A stretch of DNA of 5,577 nucleotides, taken from Candidatus Acidiferrum typicum. GTDB lineage: Bacteria > Acidobacteriota > Terriglobia > Acidiferrales > UBA7541. Below the pieces are notes generated by a model. It did no database searches, had not been told where the DNA came from, and saw only the letters and a list, made by a program, of their open reading frames with translations. The position numbers were made by a program, and so were the translations under genes. The DNA is taken from positions 1 through 5,577 of the forward strand of contig JAOAPW010000203.1 in the NCBI GenBank assembly GCA_025463105.1, read 5' to 3'. How positions within the stretch are numbered: position 1 is the stretch's first letter; each line of letters opens with the position of its first letter. Of the stretch, positions 1 through 5,466 are shown piece after piece.

Positions 1-11
1 GCACTGAAACC

Positions 12-1859
12 TCACTGTGTTGTCTTTTCGCGAATGTTCAGCTCGAGCTTCCAGCGCTGCGTGTCGTTGCGGGATACGCACCAGACCTCGAGGGTGCCGA
101 GTTCGGTGACGCGAGTCTCGAGCCGCACCGGTACAACCGTTCCCTGCTGGCCATCCAGTTTGAGCGTGACCTCCAGCGGGCTGAGTTCCTCGATATCGGT
201 TCCCCAATCTTCCAGCAGGCTGCCGACCTGGTCCTGTTTACGGACGCTCGAACTTAGGAAACGAAACTCGGCTGGTTCGCCGACGATGAGGCCAAACTCT
301 CTGTTGGGAATCGTGGCCTCGGCGCCTTCCTCCATGCCAAAGGGAACGACACAGAGCGCCTTGAGCGGAGCTTCCATGCCGGGCACTGCCGGCATTGCGC
401 TTTCAATCCCGATGTAGTAGGTGCGCGAGGCGCCACTGCGGATACGCACGCCGCGACCGCCACGCGCCTTCCCGTAATAGGCCGCGCCGCGCGCGACGGC
501 GTGTTCCAAGTCGGGAGCTTCTAGGATCTGCTCTGCCCCGAGCGCGTCGAATCCTTCTTGTCGCAACCAGCTATTCAACACCTCAACCACCCGGTCGCGC
601 AGCACCGCCGCTTTCATCACTCCGCCGTTGAACAGGATGTGCGTGGGACAAGCCAATCCGCTGCGGCCGCGCCGAATGCCCGCCGCCTCGGGACTGTTGC
701 GAACTTGCTCCGACAGAAACCGTGCAAGGTGCTTGGTGACGGCTGGATCGGCCGCATAGGGCAGGCCCAATTCCTGAAAGCCAACACGGCGTTGCCGCGC
801 AGGTAATTCGCCGCTCGCGACCTTGGGGAAGAATCCTTCGATCAGGATCTGGTTGAGATCTTCACGCGCCAGTTCCGTCTTGATGGTGCCGCCGATGAGT
901 TTCGTACCCTTGCCCAGTAATGTGATTGGGCGATTCTGCGTCCTGGGCGATTCGAAGAGCTTTTCCTTTGCGATACGGCACTGATGCCACAGGCTGTGCA
1001 AACTCCAGGTATCGATGCGGTTGCCCGAGGCTTCCAGGCGCTGCTGCAGAATGCGCGCCAGCGCTAAGTCCATGTTGTCGCCGCCCAGCAGGATGTGGTC
1101 GCCAACGGCGACGCGTTTCAGCGTCAGTTCGCCGTTCTCGTCGGAAACCATAATGAGGCTGAGATCCGTGGTGCCGCCGCCCACGTCGCACACGAGGACG
1201 AGGTCGCCGACCTTAATCCGGCGGCGCCAGGCATCACCCTGGCTTTCAAGCCACGCGTAAAAGGCAGCCTGAGGTTCTTCCAGCAACGTGACGTGGTGAT
1301 AACCGGCCTGTTCGGCGGCGCGCCTGGTCAACTCGCGTGCTTCTTCGTCGAACGAAGCGGGCACAGTGAGCAGCACGTCCTGTTCCGCAAGAGCACGTTC
1401 AGGTTGATCCCTTCCCTCGCCGCTGTCCCACACGGTGCGCAAGTACTGCAAGAATTGTGATGACGCTTCGACCGGCGACAGCTTGGGCACCTCCTCGGGC
1501 GCTTGCCAGGGCAAGATCGGCGCAGTACGGTCCACCGCAGCGTAAGAGAGCCAGGATTTGGCGGAGGCGACCAGGCGGTTCGGACTCTCCGCGCCGCGTT
1601 TGCGCGCCAATTCGCCGATCACGAGCTTCGGCTCGGGTTCCCATGGCAAGGCGAGGCTGCCCTTGGGAAAATCGAAGTCGCCCGGGATGTAGAGAAACGA
1701 CGGCAGCAACGTGCGTTCCGCCACTTCGTTCGGATTCACAAGCTGCGGAATGCCGCAGACCTCGATGCGGCTTTCCTCATCGACAGCAGTGGCGTCGCAG
1801 CTCGCCATCGCCGAATTTGTGGTTCCTAGGTCGATGCCAACGATGTATTTTGCCGCCAA
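12..1859 (-). CDS. Hsp70-family molecular chaperone, lidless DnaK-like ATPase
   Basis: A 615-residue Hsp70-family protein, expected to be a cytoplasmic ATP-driven chaperone. Seen: phosphate-1 motif GIDLGTTNS (about residues 8-16), a lysine in ASAKSW (about 101) where DnaK has K70, LTVPASFDE (164-172), LLEEPQAAF (192-200, equivalent of DnaK E171), phosphate-2 motif DVGGGTTD (225-232), and adenosine motif LFNGGV (409-414). Residues from about 480 on look like the beta-sandwich substrate domain. The protein ends there, so the helical lid and the EEVD-like or acidic tail of DnaK are absent. I chose the TTG start at 1859 because AAGAGGAGA lies 6 nt upstream and the protein then begins MAAKYIVGIDLGTTN, as Hsp70s usually do. 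A GTG at 1883 would add eight residues but overlaps that ribosome site. It lies 51 bp behind the DUF2760 gene, almost certainly co-transcribed. No DnaJ or GrpE gene is in the window, and the divergence argues against this being the housekeeping DnaK. Confidence 0.93.
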   Translation of the reverse strand: MAAKYIVGIDLGTTNSAMASCDATAVDEESRIEVCGIPQLVNPNEVAERTLLPSFLYIPGDFDFPKGSLALPWEPEPKLVIGELARKRGAESPNRLVASAKSWLSYAAVDRTAPILPWQAPEEVPKLSPVEASSQFLQYLRTVWDSGEGRDQPERALAEQDVLLTVPASFDEEARELTRRAAEQAGYHHVTLLEEPQAAFYAWLESQGDAWRRRIKVGDLVLVCDVGGGTTDLSLIMVSDENGELTLKRVAVGDHILLGGDNMDLALARILQQRLEASGNRIDTWSLHSLWHQCRIAKEKLFESPRTQNRPITLLGKGTKLIGGTIKTELAREDLNQILIEGFFPKVASGELPARQRRVGFQELGLPYAADPAVTKHLARFLSEQVRNSPEAAGIRRGRSGLACPTHILFNGGVMKAAVLRDRVVEVLNSWLRQEGFDALGAEQILEAPDLEHAVARGAAYYGKARGGRGVRIRSGASRTYYIGIESAMPAVPGMEAPLKALCVVPFGMEEGAEATIPNREFGLIVGEPAEFRFLSSSVRKQDQVGSLLEDWGTDIEELSPLEVTLKLDGQQGTVVPVRLETRVTELGTLEVWCVSRNDTQRWKLELNIREKTTQ

Positions 1860-1865
1860 CGAAAA

Positions 1866-1874
1866 TCTCCTCTT
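1866..1874 (-). promoter_or_regulatory. Ribosome binding site that decides the Hsp70 start
   Basis: Read on the minus strand this is AAGAGGAGA, a strong Shine-Dalgarno match, ending 6 nt before TTG at 1859. It lies inside the longer reading frame that opens with GTG at 1883, so it argues for initiation at TTG. Confidence 0.75.
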
Positions 1875-1910
1875 CAAACCCACTTTTGTTGCGAAGATGT
1901 GGAACAGCCG

Positions 1911-2477
1911 TTATGTAAGTTCAACCTCAGCTGGCGCAACCACCATCCGGCCGGCGCCCTGCGGCAACGGTGGTAGATTCACTTCCTTTACGCGCCAGCC
2001 TTTGTGTCGTAACACACCGCGAATTGGCGGCTCTCCTGCCACGTTGCCGATCAATTTGATGGCTGCTGGGTCAAAACCCGCGTGGACCGTCACCGGTTGA
2101 TCCTCTTCGGAGTTCACAATCGACTCCAACTTTACATAATGGTCGAGCACCTGTCGGCAAGTTTCGTGGATTGTGCGGACAGCGGCTCCCAGCTGAGCGT
2201 CCGGATACGCGGAGATGTCCTCCGCCAGGAAGTCGATGAGCCGCCCGTCGCGTTGCAGCAGCGCCAGCATCTGCACGGCGCGATCGAACGCTTCCGAGGC
2301 TGGCCGTTCAACTTCCTTCAGGCGAGAGACGGAAGACACAGCAGCTGCAGGCACCTGCGGAACCGGACCGGCAGGCTTGACCCGGTTCTGTGCGATGTCA
2401 TTGGGAGTGTCATCGTGGAACAGGCTTGAAAAGAAATGCCGAAAGGCAAAAACCGTTCGTTTCCAGAATCCGTTCAT
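1911..2477 (-). CDS. DUF2760 domain protein, partner gene of the Hsp70
   Basis: A 188-residue protein I recognise as DUF2760, with no biochemical function known to me. Seen: a basic and aromatic amphipathic N-terminus (residues 1-20, MNGFWKRTVFAFRHFFSSLF), then a Pro/Ala/Val-rich linker (about 30-50), then the conserved domain from about 62 to the end. Landmarks are DRAVQMLALLQRDGRLIDFLAEDI (66-88), YPDAQLGAAVRTIHETC (91-107), GFDPAAIKLIGNVAGEPP (134-151), LRHKGW (156-161) and the closing PAEVEL. No signal peptide or full membrane span is seen. The phenylalanine-rich N-terminus could attach to a membrane surface, which is inference. ATG at 2477 has GGAG 5 nt upstream. The gene is first in the operon with Hsp70. 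Adjacency of DUF2760 to divergent Hsp70 genes is a recurring arrangement, so a co-chaperone or adaptor role is the best guess. Confidence 0.88.
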   Translation of the reverse strand: MNGFWKRTVFAFRHFFSSLFHDDTPNDIAQNRVKPAGPVPQVPAAAVSSVSRLKEVERPASEAFDRAVQMLALLQRDGRLIDFLAEDISAYPDAQLGAAVRTIHETCRQVLDHYVKLESIVNSEEDQPVTVHAGFDPAAIKLIGNVAGEPPIRGVLRHKGWRVKEVNLPPLPQGAGRMVVAPAEVELT

Positions 2478-2520
2478 AGCTACTCCGTATAGTCAGACAG
2501 CCGACGAGTTAGAATGATTC

Positions 2521-2560
2521 ACCGCTTGCGCGTGTCGAGTTCGGGGATAATCCGAGCGGT
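2521..2560 (-). repeat. Interrupted inverted repeat in the DUF2760-Hsp70 leader
   Basis: ACCGC (2521-2525) pairs with GCGGT (2556-2560), and inside it TCGG (2541-2544) pairs with CCGA (2552-2555), with an unpaired bulge of about 15 nt on one side. It would fall at the very 5' end of the operon transcript if the promoter at 2569-2596 is right. It is short and imperfect, and may be chance. Confidence 0.25.
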
Positions 2561-2568
2561 TCGTGTGC

Positions 2569-2596
2569 ATCATACCAATACGCTCAGATGATTCAA
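2569..2596 (-). promoter_or_regulatory. Candidate sigma-70-type promoter of the DUF2760-Hsp70 operon
   Basis: On the minus strand: TTGAAT (2596-2591), a 16-bp spacer, then TATGAT (2574-2569), with TG one base before it, so TGGTATGAT is an extended -10. This would start transcription near 2562 and leave a leader of about 85 nt before the DUF2760 ATG. No heat-shock sigma-32 box or CIRCE element is seen nearby, so heat induction is not indicated by the sequence. Confidence 0.5.
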
Positions 2597-2864
2597 AATC
2601 GCGGACGGAGGAGGACGGCGCTTTTGCGGGTTTAGATTGAGCAAACGGCAAAGATCAGCACGACAAGAGCGCAATTCACTTACGATGATCGCGGTCGAGG
2701 AGATTGTCGGCCGGAAGATTCGGGCGCCACCTCCTGCTTCCCAGACGGGTTCTGCGTTCTCCAGAGGTTACGTCTTGTGCGATGTGAGGAGCCTTTCGCG
2801 CATCGTCCCGTACGCGAATTGCTTCTCGATTGAAAACCGGCTTGCACCTCAACACCAACTGTCA
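2597..2864. other. Intergenic stretch with no supported gene
   Basis: This is the bulk of the 478-bp gap between the divergent DUF2760 and SnoaL-like genes. Short frames exist on both strands (60-82 codons). They lack a Shine-Dalgarno sequence, begin mostly at non-ATG codons, and give low-complexity or unfamiliar peptides. I see no tRNA, terminator hairpin or long repeat. A few weak 5-bp inverted repeats are within chance expectation. Confidence 0.6.
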
Positions 2865-2889
2865 TACTTTACGTTCGTAAAGTAATAAT
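2859..2889 (+). promoter_or_regulatory. Candidate promoter of the SnoaL-like gene, spacer filled by a palindrome
   Basis: CTGTCA (2859-2864, 4 of 6 to TTGACA) and AATAAT (2884-2889, 5 of 6 to TATAAT) are separated by 19 bp. The 20-bp palindrome at 2865-2884 fills the spacer and touches the -10. Transcription would start near 2896, about 60 nt before the ATG. An alternative pairing, TTGCAC (2842-2847) with TACTTT (2865-2870) and a 17-bp spacer, has a poorer -10 but would also be covered by the palindrome. Confidence 0.4.
2865..2884. promoter_or_regulatory. 20-bp palindrome, probable repressor operator
   Basis: TACTTTACG-TT-CGTAAAGTA: two perfect 9-bp arms around a 2-bp centre. Size and symmetry match operators of dimeric helix-turn-helix regulators, including TetR-family proteins, and a TetR-family gene lies downstream in the same orientation (4036-4752). 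Position over the candidate promoter suggests repression of the SnoaL-like gene. That the local TetR protein binds here is inference. I see no second copy upstream of the TetR gene. Confidence 0.6.
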
Positions 2890-2941
2890 AGGTCGTGCGC
2901 GAATGCTCGGCCGAGTGACAATCGCAAGCGCAGCGGCTAGC

Positions 2942-2947
2942 AGGAGG
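2942..2947 (+). promoter_or_regulatory. Ribosome binding site that decides the SnoaL-like start
   Basis: AGGAGG, a perfect Shine-Dalgarno core, ends 8 nt before ATG at 2956. The upstream in-frame GTG at 2947 overlaps this site and so is unlikely to be the start. A 10-bp palindrome CTCGGCCGAG lies a little upstream at 2906-2915, in the expected leader. Confidence 0.8.
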
Positions 2948-2955
2948 TGGAAGTC

Positions 2956-3849
2956 ATGCAACTGGGGAATCGCAGCCGACTAAAGGTGTGGCCAGGTCTC
3001 GCCGCTCTGATTGGAATCACGTGCCTGCTGTGCGATTTTGCGCTGGGGCAGTCTCAAGCCCGGACCGACGCTGACGTCCCCGACTTGGGAGCGAAAGCGC
3101 GGCAGGCCGAGATCGACATTTTTCGAAATCGAGATTCCACGGCCATTGATCGCTTCTTTTCGGATCTGTTCGTGCAACACGATCCGAATATTGCTGACGG
3201 ACTGTCCGGCCTGAGGACTTTCGTGACTGAGGTGAAGAATTCCGGGAAAACCAACGTCACGGTCTATCGCACGGTTGTGGACGGCGAAACTGTCATGCTT
3301 CATTCGAAATACGAAGGTTGGCCCGGCTTTTCGGGGCCGGTCATAGCGTTTGACCTGTTTCGTTTCAAGGACGGAAAAATCGTCGAACATTGGGGCGGAC
3401 AAACCCCCGAGGCCGCTCCCAATCCGTCCGGGCATACACAGGTGGATGGTCCGACTGTTGTTGTTGATCGCGAACAGACGGAAGCGAATCGAACTCTCGT
3501 TCGCAACTTCAAGCAAGTCGTGACCGTTGAATTGCGTTTCGATCGTGCCGATGAATTCATCGACACTGATCATTACGTTCAGCATGCCTCCAAAGTGAGT
3601 GACGGAGGCGCTCAGATGAAAGCGCGGGTGTCCGGGGTGGTGAAGCCCGGCGCCGCCCAAGTGCTGATACCTCGCCGGTACATTGCGAAAGGCAATTTCG
3701 TTCTTGCCCTCGTAGAATCACGCACCGAACCGCCCACGGCAAACTACGATCTTTTTCGAGTGGCGAACGGTAAGATCGTCGAGCATTGGGACGTGCTCTC
3801 TGTCATTCCGCCCCAGAATCAGTGGAAGAACACCAACGGACCATTCTGA
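2956..3849 (+). CDS. Exported protein with two tandem SnoaL/NTF2-like domains
   Basis: A 297-residue protein. Residues 1-31 look like a Sec signal peptide: NRSRLK, a hydrophobic core (VWPGLAALIGITCLLCDF), and a likely signal peptidase I cut after ALG-31. Two cysteines lie in the core but neither sits in a good lipobox. The mature part has two related SnoaL-like alpha+beta-cone domains, about 45-155 and 175-290. Domain 1 carries FVQHDPNIADGLSGL (72-86) and AFDLFRFKDGKIVEHW (131-146). Domain 2 carries YVQHASKVSDGG (207-218) and NYDLFRVANGKIVEHWDV (263-280). The single-domain relatives are annotated as SnoaL-like aldol-condensation or polyketide-cyclase-type proteins (COG4922 style), mostly without tested substrates. 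No substrate can be named here, and a binding rather than catalytic role is possible. The next gene, 186 bp downstream, is a TetR regulator, and a palindromic operator lies upstream, so regulated expression is likely. Confidence 0.87.
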   Translation: MQLGNRSRLKVWPGLAALIGITCLLCDFALGQSQARTDADVPDLGAKARQAEIDIFRNRDSTAIDRFFSDLFVQHDPNIADGLSGLRTFVTEVKNSGKTNVTVYRTVVDGETVMLHSKYEGWPGFSGPVIAFDLFRFKDGKIVEHWGGQTPEAAPNPSGHTQVDGPTVVVDREQTEANRTLVRNFKQVVTVELRFDRADEFIDTDHYVQHASKVSDGGAQMKARVSGVVKPGAAQVLIPRRYIAKGNFVLALVESRTEPPTANYDLFRVANGKIVEHWDVLSVIPPQNQWKNTNGPF

Positions 3850-3886
3850 GCATCATCCGGAAAACAACGAAGGTGCCGCTCCTACA

Positions 3887-3916
3887 TTGACAGGCAGAGA
3901 ATAGCGCGAATAGGGT
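3887..3916 (+). promoter_or_regulatory. Candidate promoter of the TetR-family gene
   Basis: TTGACA (3887-3892) is a perfect -35 box. After 18 bp comes TAGGGT (3911-3916), a poor -10 that keeps only the first, second and last consensus bases. A 6-bp inverted repeat, GCGCGA (3904-3909) with TCGCGC (3930-3935), overlaps the -10. No terminator is seen between 3850 and 3886, so read-through from the SnoaL-like gene is also possible. Confidence 0.35.
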
Positions 3917-3942
3917 TTCTGGTCGGTACTCGCGCAAAACAC

Positions 3943-3999
3943 TCGGGGGAGCATTGGCCAGCCGAAGTTACTTCCCAGGCCGTGAATTATCGGGGGAGC
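3943..3999 (+). repeat. Pair of 10-bp direct repeats upstream of the TetR gene
   Basis: TCGGGGGAGC occurs at 3943-3952 and again at 3990-3999, 47 bp apart. Both copies precede the preferred ATG at 4036. They could be regulatory, but this short G-rich pair may be chance. Neither copy is placed to serve as a ribosome site for an in-frame start. Confidence 0.3.
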
Positions 4000-4035
4000 C
4001 GGGCAACTGAACTTCAAACGATCGCCAGAGACGCG

Positions 4036-4752
4036 ATGAAGCGCAAACCCGATGATAAAGCGGCTAAACCCGTCGTTGGCGGCCACGGGCACCGCAAAAC
4101 GCGCGCGCAGCAGGATCGCGCGCTTGCCACGCGTTCGGCCATTCTAAACGCCGCAATCGCCGAATTCGCAGAGCACGGCTTTGAGGGTGCCCGCATCAGG
4201 CGCATTGCGGAGCGAATAGGCCTGCAACATCCGCTTATTACGTATCACTATCGGAGCAAGGACATTCTTTGGCGAGCAGCAGCCGAGCACGCCTTCACGC
4301 GCATTCGCGAGGAGTGGGACGATCGCGCCCCGGAACTGGCCACGATGTCGCCACTCGAGCGCCTACATCAGGAATACCGCACTGTCTTCGAATACACCGC
4401 CGCGTTTCCGGAGTTCCACCGTTTCATGCGGCAGGAATGTTTGTCGCATAATCCAAGGCTCCGCTGGGTAGCTAAGACGGTGCTCCGACCCCTCATTCAG
4501 CGATTACTTCCCCAAATCAGCGCGGCTCAAGACGAGGGCTTGCTTCCGAAAGTCGAGCCCATCTTGTTTCACTACATGATGGTTAGCCTCACGGCCACGT
4601 TGTCGGGATTCGGGCCCGAGATGGAATTCATCACTGACCTATCGCCTAAAGACTCCGGAACCGCGCAAGCCTATTGGCGCCTGGTCGAAGAGATCGTGTT
4701 CGGTGAATCACCTGACGTTCCGCGTTCAGGGAAGCGAAAAACACTGACCTAG
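4036..4752 (+). CDS. TetR/AcrR-family transcriptional regulator
   Basis: A 238-residue regulator, presumably a dimeric repressor released by a small ligand. Seen: a basic, disordered-looking N-terminal tail (residues 1-28), then the TetR DNA-binding domain at about 30-80. This has helix 1 RSAILNAAIAEFAEHGFEGARI and the helix-turn-helix RRIAERIGLQHPLITYHYRSKDIL, in which ITYHYRSK matches the family's usual F/YxHYxSK element. The remaining residues (about 85-225) form a helical ligand/dimer domain that shows no class I can name. The start is uncertain: ATG at 4036 has only a weak AGAG upstream, while GTG at 3982 would add 18 residues and also lacks a good ribosome site. ATG is preferred because the tail is already longer than usual. 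It follows the SnoaL-like gene in the same direction, and the 20-bp palindrome at 2865-2884 is its best candidate target. It converges with the recombinase gene and overlaps it by 4 bp. Confidence 0.88.
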   Translation: MKRKPDDKAAKPVVGGHGHRKTRAQQDRALATRSAILNAAIAEFAEHGFEGARIRRIAERIGLQHPLITYHYRSKDILWRAAAEHAFTRIREEWDDRAPELATMSPLERLHQEYRTVFEYTAAFPEFHRFMRQECLSHNPRLRWVAKTVLRPLIQRLLPQISAAQDEGLLPKVEPILFHYMMVSLTATLSGFGPEMEFITDLSPKDSGTAQAYWRLVEEIVFGESPDVPRSGKRKTLT

Positions 4753-5357
4753 AGCAGGTTGGCGTCATTCATTTGGGGGTTTTCCGCGCTGGTCCTGAGT
4801 CGATCGCGGACGGTCGCGTCGCCAATCCCCAATTTGGCGGCAATCTTTCGCAAGGAGTACCCTTTCGTCCTTAGTTGGAGAATCTCCACTAAGTTTGTTT
4901 TTGCACGAGGACGACCCAGCTTCTTGCCATTCGCCCGTGCATTCCGAATCCCTGCACTTACTCGCTCCCGTATCAGCTCACGCTCAAGCTGTGCGACCGC
5001 CGACACGATTGTGAAAAGGGCCTGGCCCAGCGGCGTGCTGGTGTCTACATTTTCCTGATAACTGATGAATTGGATTCCCAGCGAGCGGAATTCCTCTAAT
5101 GCCGTGAGGAGATGTTTGGTAGACCGCGCAAATCGGTCAAACCGCCACACGATGATTACGTCAAACTTCCGCTTGCGGGCATCATCCATGAGCTTGTTAA
5201 GTTCTGGGCGTGAGTCCTTCGCGCCCGATTGGCCGACGTCTACATATTCACGGACGAGGTCAAATCCCCGAGCCGCGCAATAGGCGCGCAGATCGCGGAC
5301 TTGTAACTCGCAGCTTTGGTCTTTTGTACTGACCCTTGCGTAGATTCCTATTCGCAT
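4749..5357 (-). CDS. Serine recombinase, small resolvase/invertase type
   Basis: A 202-residue site-specific recombinase that would cut and rejoin DNA through a serine-DNA link. Seen: YARVSTKDQS (residues 6-15) with the nucleophile at Ser10 and the partner Arg8, then VDVGQSGAKDSRPELNKLM (39-57), VWRFDRFARS (70-79) with the catalytic Asp74, Arg75 and Arg78, and the long helix LERELIRERVSAGIRNARANGKKLGRP (124-150). A helix-turn-helix follows at about 157-186 (ILQLRTKGYSLRKIAAKLGIGDATVRDRL). Length and order match complete Tn3-resolvase/Hin-type enzymes (about 180-205 residues), so the gene looks intact. ATG at 5357 lacks a clear Shine-Dalgarno. TATAAC (5365-5360) lies just before it and could be a -10, which would leave almost no leader. 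No transposase, cassette or toxin gene accompanies it in the window, so resolution versus inversion cannot be decided. A perfect hairpin-forming element lies 18 bp upstream. Confidence 0.93.
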   Translation of the reverse strand: MRIGIYARVSTKDQSCELQVRDLRAYCAARGFDLVREYVDVGQSGAKDSRPELNKLMDDARKRKFDVIIVWRFDRFARSTKHLLTALEEFRSLGIQFISYQENVDTSTPLGQALFTIVSAVAQLERELIRERVSAGIRNARANGKKLGRPRAKTNLVEILQLRTKGYSLRKIAAKLGIGDATVRDRLRTSAENPQMNDANLL

Positions 5358-5375
5358 GAGTTATATCTACTGGGC

Positions 5376-5407
5376 GGGGAGCGGAAAAAGCTAATTTTCC
5401 GCTCCCC
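5376..5407. repeat. 32-bp element with perfect 13-bp inverted arms upstream of the recombinase
   Basis: GGGGAGCGGAAAA (5376-5388) and TTTTCCGCTCCCC (5395-5407) are exact inverted copies around AGCTAA. The nearer arm lies 18 bp from the recombinase ATG. Neither strand has a T-run after the stem, so it does not look like an intrinsic terminator. Size and symmetry would suit a dimer-binding site for a serine recombinase, acting as crossover site or self-regulating operator. A leader hairpin, or part of a palindromic dispersed repeat, is the alternative. The dyad itself is certain. Its role is inference. Confidence 0.7.
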
Positions 5408-5428
5408 AAAAGATGTGCTGAGCGGTGG

Positions 5429-5466
5429 AGTCCGAAACCTCGTTGACGCGGCGAATGAATCGGACT
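5429..5466. repeat. Second, looser dyad upstream of the recombinase
   Basis: AGTCCGA (5429-5435) and TCGGACT (5460-5466) are perfect 7-bp inverted copies separated by 24 bp. The total span of 38 bp lies 21 bp beyond the 32-bp dyad. With that element it could form a multi-subsite recombinase region, but a 7-bp pair with this spacing can also arise by chance. Confidence 0.35.

Noticed and set aside
34..1918. Several plus-strand frames of 75-153 codons across the Hsp70 gene
   Set aside because: All are Arg/Ser/Pro-rich shadows of the minus-strand Hsp70 frame, with no start signals.
2488..2610. Heat-shock control (sigma-32 box or CIRCE) of the Hsp70 operon
   Set aside because: No CCCCAT-type -10 and no TTAGCACTC-type inverted repeat is present. 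The promoter seen is of the housekeeping type.
2637..2885. Open frame in the intergenic gap, with an internal start reading MIAVEEIVGRKI
   Set aside because: The first few residues look protein-like, but there is no Shine-Dalgarno, the rest is unfamiliar, and the frame runs through the promoter and palindrome of the next gene.
2980..3660. A 226-codon open frame antisense to the SnoaL-like gene
   Set aside because: It starts at TTG without a ribosome site and its peptide resembles no family I know. The sense frame has a signal peptide, perfect Shine-Dalgarno and clear domain repeats.
3850..3886. Terminator after the SnoaL-like gene
   Set aside because: No stem followed by a T-run is present in this stretch.
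5376..5407. The perfect hairpin as a rho-independent terminator
   Set aside because: Neither strand has a run of T after the stem, and it lies in front of a gene rather than behind one.
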